NCBI RefSeq assembly: GCF_009931115.1
Contig: NZ_CP047491.1
Coordinates: forward strand, 3,175,501 to 3,239,500
Origin: Microbulbifer hydrolyticus
Lineage (GTDB): Bacteria; Pseudomonadota; Gammaproteobacteria; Pseudomonadales; Cellvibrionaceae
DNA: 64,000 nt
Direction: 5' to 3'
A model generated the notes under the pieces. The model was not told the origin of the DNA. It searched no databases and was given only the letters and a program-made list of their open reading frames with translations. The position numbers and the translations under genes were made by a program. Of this stretch, positions 49,935 to 58,069 are shown piece after piece; position 1 is the first letter of the stretch; every line of letters begins with the position of its first letter.

Positions 49935-50840
49935 TTAATTGATTTTTAGTAGGGCGGCGCCCTTCTCGAAGGGTAGGCGCTGGAATGAATATGGAATCTC
50001 GCGCTTATCCAGGAGCGCCTTCCACTTTTCAACAATCTCATGCTCTTCAGGACGATCATAGTCATCAAGGATCACGAATATTTCGTGTCCTGCCATATAA
50101 TCCAGCAACACAGGAAGCGCTGGATAACGCGCATTATCACAAGTTGCTCCTGGGGGACCGTCTATAAGCACCACCACCTTTTGCTTAATACCTTTATCAA
50201 GCGCTGCCATCTCGAAAAGCTTTTGAGAACAGTCGTAAAAGATATAGCTCTCCGAATCCACGGTCTGCTCAACCAATGGCGCGTGAACCAGATCCACAAA
50301 CGCTTGCACGCCATGACTTGCCAAAATATCAGCGGTCTTCTTCAAATAGTCGTCATGATGTTCAAAAGTTATTACTTTTGGGGAGCATTCTTTCTGATTT
50401 TCGCCTGCGCCACGATTCCGACTATCCGCTAGCGCCTTCATCGCCTTGGCAAATAGGACGGTGGAAGTTCCACTCCCGAACTCAAGCACCAAGTCGGGGC
50501 GTTCTGTACTTACCACTTCCACCAAGTACTGTGCAACGTCACTACTGATCGGCCAACCGTGGAAATTCAGCGCTGGCTCACCGGTCTGGAAGAAGTCCTG
50601 AATGCCGATAAAAGCTTCAATTTGCTTTACGCTATTCGCAACAGACCTCTGAATCGCACTCTCAATGGAATGCTTGAAAGCTTTAGCATCTTGCCTCTGC
50701 GCATCCAGGCTCTCACTAAACAATCTGGTTATTTTGCATTCCAAATCTTTACGCTCAGTTCTTTCCTGCTCGATTTGCGCTTTTAGCTGAATAATCAAAT
50801 TTTTCAGCTCTTCATTACCGTCTTTAACTTCCATTCTCAT
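49935..50840 (-). CDS. SAM-dependent methyltransferase-like protein with N-terminal coiled coil
   Basis: A 301-residue protein. Residues 8-75 are a charged coiled coil. From about 95 a class I methyltransferase-type Rossmann domain is suggested by LVLEFGSGTSTVLFAKA (SAM-binding glycine motif) and a later VVLIDGPPGATCDNARYPALP. It could methylate a capsule sugar or terminate chain growth, as methyltransferases do in some ABC-dependent O-antigens. The substrate is not deducible. It lies 35 bases upstream of the GAG synthase, in the same operon. Confidence 0.72.
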   Translation of the reverse strand: MRMEVKDGNEELKNLIIQLKAQIEQERTERKDLECKITRLFSESLDAQRQDAKAFKHSIESAIQRSVANSVKQIEAFIGIQDFFQTGEPALNFHGWPISSDVAQYLVEVVSTERPDLVLEFGSGTSTVLFAKAMKALADSRNRGAGENQKECSPKVITFEHHDDYLKKTADILASHGVQAFVDLVHAPLVEQTVDSESYIFYDCSQKLFEMAALDKGIKQKVVVLIDGPPGATCDNARYPALPVLLDYMAGHEIFVILDDYDRPEEHEIVEKWKALLDKREIPYSFQRLPFEKGAALLKIN

Positions 50841-50929
50841 GCTTTCCGTATTGATATTATCAAGAGGTGAGTCATAGCGTGATTACCCTCAAGCAGCCTG
50901 TTACCTAGGACATGGTCTAGCGAAATCAA

Positions 50930-51844
50930 TCACATCGAACTAAGCTTCCGCCCCTCGGACTTTCCTGCGATCAGATAGTGCAATAGAGGGTTGATCTTTT
51001 CTTGCGCAACGTCCGGGTAGGTATTCAGGTACCATTCCGTCGAAAAATGCGGACTTGGATCTCTTCGGTCTTCCGCGCCATAGAGGAAATAGTGCAATGC
51101 GGGGTCAATTCCACTTTCCGCAACGTCCTTGTTTTTTTCCAGGTACCAGACTTCATCAAAAAGTGAACATGACTTTATTAATGACAATTCTTTCGAATAT
51201 AGATCCACTTTCTGAGATCTCTTTAATAGAGCCTTCCCCAGAATATTGAAAGAACGGGATCGCTCCCCCTGAGAATCAGGTTTAACTTCAGTCACAGCAC
51301 GAAGCTCCTCGATCTCCACCTCAAGGGCCTGAGCTCTTTCCACGGCCTCTCTCTTTCTCTGACTGAGTTTCTGCAGCTTTTTGTTTTTAGACCTTATCTT
51401 CTCTTCCTGGTCCTCGATGGTCTTAGCCTGCTCCTGTGACTTAAGGAAGCAAGACTCGAATTGCTCCTGCACCCCATGTAGCTGAGTGAGCAATCTTTCG
51501 TTCATACTGGCAACAGTAGTGGCATCCTTTTCCGCCCGAGCCTTCTGCTCCATCAAGAGTTTGATAGCAGACAGCGGGCCATCCTGAGCATCACAAACGG
51601 AAGCACTAGCACCTAGCTCTCGCGTGAGATAGTCGACAATCTCGTTATAGACGGGACGAACTTCATTCAATTCAGATACTGCGGAATCCAACTTCTCTTT
51701 CAATGAAGCATTGGCAGCTTCACTCTCTGCAATTCTTTTATACTTCTCGCCCGACTCTATATAAAGTTCTTCCAGACGCTCTTGAACATCGTGAAGCTGA
51801 GCTATCAACAGGTCTCGCTCTTTCTCGATTTCTTTCTTCTTCAC
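50930..51844 (-). CDS. Coiled-coil protein ending in two WYL-PDV repeat modules
   Basis: A 304-residue protein with no enzyme domain that I recognise. Residues 1-190 are almost continuous coiled coil (heptads rich in Glu, Lys and Leu). Residues 227-304 are two copies of the module found in two glycosyltransferases of this locus (FDEVWYLEKNKDVAESGIDP and STEWYLNTYPDV...PLLHYLIAGKSEGR). Start is GTG 51844 with AGGAAATTGAA upstream. It may be a scaffold or a chain-length ruler for the assembly complex; that is inference. Confidence 0.72.
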   Translation of the reverse strand: MKKKEIEKERDLLIAQLHDVQERLEELYIESGEKYKRIAESEAANASLKEKLDSAVSELNEVRPVYNEIVDYLTRELGASASVCDAQDGPLSAIKLLMEQKARAEKDATTVASMNERLLTQLHGVQEQFESCFLKSQEQAKTIEDQEEKIRSKNKKLQKLSQRKREAVERAQALEVEIEELRAVTEVKPDSQGERSRSFNILGKALLKRSQKVDLYSKELSLIKSCSLFDEVWYLEKNKDVAESGIDPALHYFLYGAEDRRDPSPHFSTEWYLNTYPDVAQEKINPLLHYLIAGKSEGRKLSSM

Positions 51845-51934
51845 TTCAATTTCCTGCTTATTTCCCCAAAGACCAAATTAAAAATTTGCGCCCCAAATCC
51901 AACACGGACAGAGCCTTGCCTTAAATAAAATTCC

Positions 51935-53101
51935 CTAGTCGGTACCGAAAATATCTCGGGTATAGACTTTATCTTGCACATCATAAATTTCGGAGGTAAG
52001 TCGGTTTGCAAGGATCACATCACATTCTGTCTTGAACGCTCCAAGGTCTTTAATAACCCGTGAATGATAAAATTCATCTTCCTCCAGCACCGGCTCATAT
52101 ACGACAACTTCGATTCCTTTCGCCTTGATCCGCTTCATCACGCCCTGCATGGCGCTAGCGCGGAAGTTGTCCGAACCGGACTTCATGATCAGGCGGTAAA
52201 CACCCACCACTTTGGGGTTGCGTTTGATCACGCTTTCGGCAACAAAGTCCTTGCGAGTGGTATTCGCTTCCACAATGGCCTGAATCAGGTTATTGGGCAC
52301 ATCTTCATAGTTTGCCAGCAGCTGTTTTGTGTCCTTCGGCAGACAGTAGCCACCGTAACCGAAGGACGGGTTGTGGTAGTGCTGGCCAATGCGCGGATCC
52401 AGGCCTACGCCGTCAATGATCTGACGCGTGTTCAGGCCGTGGGTTTCCGCGTAGGTATCCAGCTCGTTGAAGTAGGCAACGCGCATGGCCAGATAGGTGT
52501 TGGAGAACAGCTTGATCGCCTCGGCTTCGGTGCTGTCGGTAAACAGCACTGGTACATCCTGCTCCATTGCGCCCTGCTTCAGCAGTTCAGCGAAGGTTTC
52601 TGCACGGGCGGACTGCTCTCCGACGACGATGCGGGACGGGTGCAGGTTGTCGTACAGTGCGCGCCCTTCGCGCAGGAACTCCGGTGAGAACAGGATGTTT
52701 TCTGTGCGGAACGCTTCGCGTACTTTCTTTGTGTAGCCCACCGGTACAGTGGACTTGATTACCATGACCGCACCCGGGTTTATCGCCATTACATCGTCGA
52801 TCACGGCTTCGACGCTGCTGGTATTGAAGTAGTTGCTATCCGGGTCGTAATCCGTCGGCGTTGCGATGATGACGAAGTCAGCACCCGCGTAGGCTATTTT
52901 CTTGTCTAGGGTCGCACGAAAATTGAGTGCGTCATTCTGCAGAAAGCACTCGATCTCGGTGTCTTCAATGGGGGACTGCTTCTGGTTAATCCGCTCGACT
53001 TTGGATTCGTCGATATCCAGTGCAACCACTTCATTGTGCTGCGCGAGAAGTAAAGCGTTTGACAGGCCTACATAGCCCGTTCCTGCAACTGCAATTTTCA
53101 T
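51935..53101 (-). CDS. ugd: UDP-glucose 6-dehydrogenase
   Basis: Oxidises UDP-glucose to UDP-glucuronate with two NAD+. It has 388 residues of the short form used in capsule loci (KfiD, KfoF, HasB). The N-terminal Rossmann motif is [18 protein letters not shown]; the middle has [13 protein letters not shown]; the catalytic Cys is in [17 protein letters not shown]; and the C-terminal UDP-binding part has [11 protein letters not shown]. It provides one of the two precursors of the GAG synthase two genes further down. The 214 bases between kpsD and ugd have no gene and may hold an internal promoter. Confidence 0.96.
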   Translation of the reverse strand: MKIAVAGTGYVGLSNALLLAQHNEVVALDIDESKVERINQKQSPIEDTEIECFLQNDALNFRATLDKKIAYAGADFVIIATPTDYDPDSNYFNTSSVEAVIDDVMAINPGAVMVIKSTVPVGYTKKVREAFRTENILFSPEFLREGRALYDNLHPSRIVVGEQSARAETFAELLKQGAMEQDVPVLFTDSTEAEAIKLFSNTYLAMRVAYFNELDTYAETHGLNTRQIIDGVGLDPRIGQHYHNPSFGYGGYCLPKDTKQLLANYEDVPNNLIQAIVEANTTRKDFVAESVIKRNPKVVGVYRLIMKSGSDNFRASAMQGVMKRIKAKGIEVVVYEPVLEEDEFYHSRVIKDLGAFKTECDVILANRLTSEIYDVQDKVYTRDIFGTD

Positions 53102-53315
53102 TTTAACTGTGTACTTTCTTGCTTTAAATTAATTTCAATAACGTTGTTACGACTGCGACTCACCGGTTCCGTGATGGAGATCGCCTTTTTAACGAGACGG
53201 GTCGCGTAGAATCCTTCATCGTGACCAGCATCTGACTTCGAGTTTTGCGGTTTTGAAAAGGTGGATACCGGAGCACGACTTTGCGCCCCGGCAGCTGGCT
53301 GTCACCTACCGGCCA

Positions 53316-55019
53316 TTAGAATGACAGTACGGCCGCAGTCCCCACGGCTATACGGTAAAGAATCTCGGTGATGTCTTTGGTCACCTGCAGCTCTCCCGCC
53401 TGGATCTTGGGCATAATCATTATTTCATCACCCGCGCGCAGCGTGCCGCGTAAACGGTTGTTGAACTTTCGCTCTTTGATGCGGCTGATGGTGCCGTCCA
53501 GATGCAGGACGACCAGCTCTTCAGTGTCCGCGTTATTAGAGAAGCCACCGGCCATCTCTATGTAGTCTTCGAGGGTGTTCGCCTCGTCAAATACCAGTGA
53601 CGTCGGGAAGACCACTTCGCCTACCACGGAAACCGTCGACGCTCTCAGTGGCACCACCAGTTCATCGCCATCTTCGAGAAGCATTTCGCCAGCGCGATCA
53701 TTATTCGCGAGCACCACCTGACCGCGAGGCTGCGCCTTGCGGGCTTTACTGATGAACTTCTGAATCATGGCCGCACTGTCTTTCAGGGAAGACTTGTCGG
53801 ACGAGGTAACCGGTTGGCGGGTGAGCGCCTCCATTTCCAGCGCGTCAAGGGAACGGTTCAGGGCAACCTTCTGCTGCTCGGCCACACTCTTCCGGTACAG
53901 CTGGATCGCGAACGGGTCCGCATTGTCGCGGTAGCGGATGCGGTCGATCAGGTCGGCAAGCGTTGCGCCGTATGGCAGTACATAGGCTGCGGGGCCTTCC
54001 ACTTCGCCTTTTACCCGTACGGAGATGGAGCTGATGTCGCTGTCGCTGACCAGTTCAATATGTGCCCCCGGGTACAGGGTGGCCTGCACTGCCTGATCCA
54101 GTGGCAGGTAGCTGGCCTGCTGCTGATCATCAATAATCTGGGTAATGCGGGCGTAGTTGGCGCGCGGCTTGGGTTTTGCCACCATGAGCATTTCACTCAG
54201 GCTGGTGGACTGGCCAAGAAATTCTATTTGCGCACTCTGCTGCACATCACCCTCAATCGTGATGTGCCCCTGACGCGCGCCGACCACAATGGAATCGCCG
54301 TTGCGCAACTGCAATGCGGGCATCTTGCCCGTCACCAGGAACTGGTACAGATCGACGCGCTGCAGCATTTCTCCCTGGCGCAGAACCCGGATATCAATGT
54401 AGCTACCGCTTTCACGCTCGATACCGCCGGCGCTGTCCAGGTAGTACAGCACCGAGTCCGAGGAATAGCCGTTATAGAGTCCCGGGCGCACCACGTTGCC
54501 GGTAACAAACACCTTGACCGGCTGGCTGGCCTCCAGGTTGGCATAGGCACTGACGTTGCTCTTGAATACGCGCTTTACGTGGCGCAGTACAAATTCGTTG
54601 AGTGCGCCGTTCTCCACGCCCGCCACATGCACCGGCCCGACTTCGGGGATGAAGATATTCCCCTGTGGGTCCACCGGCAGGCTCGCACTGAAGCTGTAGG
54701 CACCCCAAAGCTGCAGGTTGATCTTGTCACCAATGGTGATGCGGTAGCTCGGATTGAAGCCGCTGAATGGTTGATCGCGGAAGGCACCCTGGAACAGGGA
54801 CTCACCAAATACCGGGATCCCACCGTCGCTGCGACGCTGCGGACCCGGTAAGGCCGGAGATGTTTCGCCGGCAATGCCCGCGGCGGCAAGCCGCTGTTCG
54901 GTGAGTTTATCGATCTGCTGTGTTTCCAGCGCCTGTACCTGCAACCCAAGGCACAGCATGCTCAAGGCGCTGACGCGATAAAGCCAGTTGATCATTTTTC
55001 TCGATGTTTTTCTGTTCAT
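53316..55019 (-). CDS. kpsD: Capsule export outer-membrane-associated protein KpsD
   Basis: Polysaccharide export protein of the Wza/KpsD (OPX) family that carries capsule through the periplasm and outer membrane. It has 567 residues from the ATG at 55019; ATG 54995 is also possible. A signal peptide (NWLYRVSALSMLCLGLQVQA) precedes the mature protein. The PES domain has YRITIGDKINLQLWG and PVDPQGNIFIPEVGPV, followed by several SLBB-type repeats (VFVTGNVVRPGLYNGYSSDS, then VSVVGEVVFPTSLVFDEANTLEDYI). It has no lipobox. It is flanked by kpsE and ugd in one operon. Confidence 0.93.
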   Translation of the reverse strand: MNRKTSRKMINWLYRVSALSMLCLGLQVQALETQQIDKLTEQRLAAAGIAGETSPALPGPQRRSDGGIPVFGESLFQGAFRDQPFSGFNPSYRITIGDKINLQLWGAYSFSASLPVDPQGNIFIPEVGPVHVAGVENGALNEFVLRHVKRVFKSNVSAYANLEASQPVKVFVTGNVVRPGLYNGYSSDSVLYYLDSAGGIERESGSYIDIRVLRQGEMLQRVDLYQFLVTGKMPALQLRNGDSIVVGARQGHITIEGDVQQSAQIEFLGQSTSLSEMLMVAKPKPRANYARITQIIDDQQQASYLPLDQAVQATLYPGAHIELVSDSDISSISVRVKGEVEGPAAYVLPYGATLADLIDRIRYRDNADPFAIQLYRKSVAEQQKVALNRSLDALEMEALTRQPVTSSDKSSLKDSAAMIQKFISKARKAQPRGQVVLANNDRAGEMLLEDGDELVVPLRASTVSVVGEVVFPTSLVFDEANTLEDYIEMAGGFSNNADTEELVVLHLDGTISRIKERKFNNRLRGTLRAGDEIMIMPKIQAGELQVTKDITEILYRIAVGTAAVLSF

Positions 55020-55070
55020 GCAAATACGGGAACTCAAAAGTGAACTGCAGGTTATCCGGTGGCTGCGGTA

Positions 55071-56291
55071 TCAGATCCGGTGATCTTTGATACTCGCGAT
55101 CATCATGCGAATAACGCCATAGATCAGTAGCAGCACGACTGCCAGGCTGATCAGGTTGTATATTTTCCTTGGGAACCTGGCTTCTTCCGCCATGGACGGG
55201 CGGGATACCACTATCAGGTGCTTTAATCGGCTGGATGCCTCCATACGCGCAGTTTCCAGTGCTTTCAGCGCTGCCTGATACGCGTCCATGGCAAACTGGA
55301 GGTCCAGCTGCAGGTTCTGGAAGTTGGCACTCAAACTGTTGAGACGCACCCCTGTGTGGTCACCGGAAACACCGACGATACGCGCTTTTTCCTGCTCGAT
55401 TTGATTTTCCAGGGCGGCAATTTCTGTCTCGATCGAGACGATTTGCGAAGAGCCCGCATTGAGGTAGGTTTTCGAGGCCGAGAGCTTGGCTTTCTGTTCA
55501 GACAGGCGGGCCTCCAGCCCCTGGATAATACTGCTGATACCGCGGGTCAATTCTTCCGGGCTGACCACCTCATTTTGATTCTGGAAGTCCAATATTTCCT
55601 GCTTGGCCGCGCGCAACTTTTCCTGTGCTCGATCCAGCTCGGTACGCACGAAGTTCACCTGCTTTTCGGCAAGCTCGTTGCTGACTGCATTGACAAAATC
55701 TTCGGATTTTCTGGTGATGGTCTGGATCAGTTTGCGGGCAAATTCCGGCTCGAAGGCCTGGACTTCTATACTGACAATGCCCGTGACCTCATCGAAGGAG
55801 ACTCCGATGTGTTCGCGGTAGTAATCCAGGTAGTCCTCACGGGAAGCGTCCGTCTCCAGGCGCGAGAAATAATCGTACCGATCGCTTTTATAGTAGGAGG
55901 CAAGCTCCAGCTCTTCATCCAGGTAAAGCGCCATATCCAGCGACTGGATATAGTTCACCACCAAGTGCGCGTCCTGACTACTTCCGGAAATGCCCGGCAT
56001 CAGCATGCCGAGGGTGCCATCAACGCTCTGTTCCGCGCCATTTTCCTTTACGATCAGTTGTGTGGTACTGACGTAACGCTCAGATACCCAAAACATGTAG
56101 TAGGCCGTCATCAGCAGGAGAGGCAATACCACCACCAGGCCGACGCCAGCCACTGTGCTCATGCGGCCAACTCTGTCCGCAAGCTGGTAGCTTCGGGTTT
56201 TCAAACGGACACCGACATTTTTTACGGCTTTCAACACTGGGGGGTTACCACTTTTTACCGGCAAGTTTGATGCTTTCTGTTCACTGTTCAT
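55071..56291 (-). CDS. kpsE: Capsule export inner-membrane protein KpsE
   Basis: Polysaccharide co-polymerase type 3 (PCP-3) that links the KpsMT transporter to KpsD across the periplasm. It has 406 residues with two membrane helices, at about 47-68 and 377-397, and a long periplasmic coiled coil between them (about 205-345, ELAEKQVNFVRTELDRAQEKL). The N-terminal membrane-proximal sequence FWVSERYVSTTQLIVKE is typical of KpsE/BexC/CtrB. It begins 5 bases after the kpsT stop. Confidence 0.94.
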   Translation of the reverse strand: MNSEQKASNLPVKSGNPPVLKAVKNVGVRLKTRSYQLADRVGRMSTVAGVGLVVVLPLLLMTAYYMFWVSERYVSTTQLIVKENGAEQSVDGTLGMLMPGISGSSQDAHLVVNYIQSLDMALYLDEELELASYYKSDRYDYFSRLETDASREDYLDYYREHIGVSFDEVTGIVSIEVQAFEPEFARKLIQTITRKSEDFVNAVSNELAEKQVNFVRTELDRAQEKLRAAKQEILDFQNQNEVVSPEELTRGISSIIQGLEARLSEQKAKLSASKTYLNAGSSQIVSIETEIAALENQIEQEKARIVGVSGDHTGVRLNSLSANFQNLQLDLQFAMDAYQAALKALETARMEASSRLKHLIVVSRPSMAEEARFPRKIYNLISLAVVLLLIYGVIRMMIASIKDHRI

Positions 56292-56296
56292 TAGGC

Positions 56297-56998
56297 TTAT
56301 TGAATCACTGCTTGTGCACGCGCACTGGCTTTTGGCGCGGGCACGTTGTTCTGGTAAATATCAATTGCTGCCTGGACGGTATCGTGCAGCTGCATTCCTT
56401 CCGGCCCCAGGTAGATACCCACATCGCAGTTTTCCCGCAGTGTGGACATACTGTGGGCAACGATGATGAAGTTTGCGGTTTTACGCTTCTCGGCAATCAC
56501 TTCCCGGCACTTGTGCTTGAAGTGGGCATCGCCTACGGACATCACTTCATCCACCAGATACCAGTCAAAATCGACAGCAATACTCAGGCCAAAGGCGAGG
56601 CGCGAACGCATACCAGAGGAGTAGGATTTGACCGGCGCATCGAAATAATTGCCGATCTCGGCAAACTCCTGAACCCGGTCCAGTACACGTCGACGTCCGC
56701 TGCCCCAGATACCGTGGAGGCCGCAAATAAACGCGGCGTTTTCACGGCCGGTCATGCTGCCCTGGAAGCCGCCCGACAAGCCCATCGGCCAGGAAATGCG
56801 CTGATCGGTAATGACGCGACCGTGGTCGGGATAATCGATCCCCCCCATAATCCGCAGCAAGGTGGACTTGCCGGCGCCATTGCGCCCGAGAATGCCGATA
56901 TTCTTGCCTTCGGGAAACACGGCATTGACACCCCGGAACAGCGTTTTTCGCCCATGCGGGGTGCGGTAGGATTTGGTGAGGTTGCGCAGCTCAATCAT
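56297..56998 (-). CDS. kpsT: Capsule ABC transporter ATP-binding protein KpsT
   Basis: ATPase of the group 2 capsule exporter. It has 233 residues. Walker A is GRNGAGKST, the signature region is SYSSGMRSRLAFGLSIA, and Walker B is FDWYLVDEVMSVGD. The N-terminus MIELRNLTKSYRTPHGRKTLF matches KpsT/BexA. The start codon overlaps the kpsM stop by 4 bases. Confidence 0.96.
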   Translation of the reverse strand: MIELRNLTKSYRTPHGRKTLFRGVNAVFPEGKNIGILGRNGAGKSTLLRIMGGIDYPDHGRVITDQRISWPMGLSGGFQGSMTGRENAAFICGLHGIWGSGRRRVLDRVQEFAEIGNYFDAPVKSYSSGMRSRLAFGLSIAVDFDWYLVDEVMSVGDAHFKHKCREVIAEKRKTANFIIVAHSMSTLRENCDVGIYLGPEGMQLHDTVQAAIDIYQNNVPAPKASARAQAVIQ

Positions 56999-57786
56999 CG
57001 GCTACGCACCAGGTCTCGCCACTGGCCACGGTACACCAGCAACCCAAAGGCCAGCGTTACCAGGGCGCTCATCGCCAGGTACTGCAAATCGGCGAACTTG
57101 CCGTGGTAGTCCGCATAGAGCCCGCTGCGCGTCAGCTCGATCATGTGCAGCACAGGGTTCCAGGACAGATAGGGGTGGAACTTCTCCGGCAGCTGCTCCA
57201 GAGAGAAGAAGACCCCCGAGAGGAAGTACATCGGGCGCTGGATGACAGGGGCAAACTTGGCCGCCTCTGGGTAGCGCTCGCCGACCACACACAGTGTCAG
57301 CGCCAGCCCCAGGCCAAAGCCAAGAATTGCCAGGTTCGCGACCACCAACAGGAGGAAGCTGTTAAAGGGCGCGGAAATACCAAACCAGCGGAAGCCAAAC
57401 CAGAATATGGCAAGGCTGCCGATATAGATGGTGAACTCGAGTAGCACTCGGGAAATGACCGCATCAAACGGGCGCAATTGCCGGTAATTGAACAACCCGC
57501 GGTTGGCCGAGACCGCCGCCAGACCTTTGGAAAAGCAGTGACTGAAAAACAGGAATGGGGCGATTCCGGCCAGCATGAACAGTGCTGTCGGGATACCCGG
57601 ATAGAATTCACGGCCGATAAGACTGAATATGGCCACCAGAACGAGCATGTGCATGGCTGCTTCGAGCAACACCCACGCATAACCGAGACGCCACTTGCCA
57701 AAGCGGGTCTTCATCTCGCGGATCAGGAGTGCGCGGATCACGTCACGCTGGATCTGCCAGGGGCTGCGGTGGATGTTTGGATGCAT
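56995..57786 (-). CDS. kpsM: Capsule ABC transporter permease KpsM
   Basis: Membrane subunit of the capsule exporter, with about six helices. It has 263 residues from the ATG at 57786 (MHPNIHRSPWQIQRDVIRALLIREMKTRFG), matching KpsM/BexB. The open frame extends upstream, but this start fits the family. RPMYFLSGVFFSLEQLP and WNPVLHMIELTRSGLY are typical ABC-2 exporter stretches. It is the first gene of the capsule operon; the promoter should lie in 57787-58069. Confidence 0.95.
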   Translation of the reverse strand: MHPNIHRSPWQIQRDVIRALLIREMKTRFGKWRLGYAWVLLEAAMHMLVLVAIFSLIGREFYPGIPTALFMLAGIAPFLFFSHCFSKGLAAVSANRGLFNYRQLRPFDAVISRVLLEFTIYIGSLAIFWFGFRWFGISAPFNSFLLLVVANLAILGFGLGLALTLCVVGERYPEAAKFAPVIQRPMYFLSGVFFSLEQLPEKFHPYLSWNPVLHMIELTRSGLYADYHGKFADLQYLAMSALVTLAFGLLVYRGQWRDLVRSR

Positions 57787-57963
57787 GTTGAGCGTTCGGA
57801 TTCTTATTACTACTGACGTGCCGCCGATATACCCCAAGGCAGCCCCCCTAATTGGGGAAAATTTCTGTCAAGAGATCCTTCTCGACCACCCATCCACCTA
57901 AAATGTGACAGGGTTCCGTGCAACAAGCGCGGAATTGTACAAGAACAGGCGTCTAAAAACACC

Positions 57964-58016
57964 TGTAACTCGATTACATACCATTACAGACAGCATGGAC
58001 TTGTAACCGGGTGTAA
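57964..58016. promoter_or_regulatory. Helically phased TGTAA/TTACA repeats upstream of kpsM
   Basis: Five copies of a 5-base element lie at 57964 (TGTAA), 57974 (TTACA), 57984 (TTACA), 58002 (TGTAA) and 58012 (TGTAA). On the minus strand they form two direct-repeat pairs, GTTACA-N4-GTTACA and TGTAAT-N4-TGTAAT, each with 10-base spacing, plus a further GTTACA. Such phasing is typical of OmpR/PhoB-type activators. The array lies about 180-230 bases upstream of the kpsM start. The binding protein is unknown. Confidence 0.45.
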
Positions 58017-58069
58017 CAGGGAAAACAACGTCCCGCGGCCATTTTTTGACCAGGCCGCAGGAGTTCCCG

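Noticed and set aside
58021-58069. Inverted repeat (GCGGCC/GGCCGC) after rfbB as a terminator
   Set aside because: There is no T-run on the 3' side for minus-strand transcripts; the A/T run lies inside the loop.
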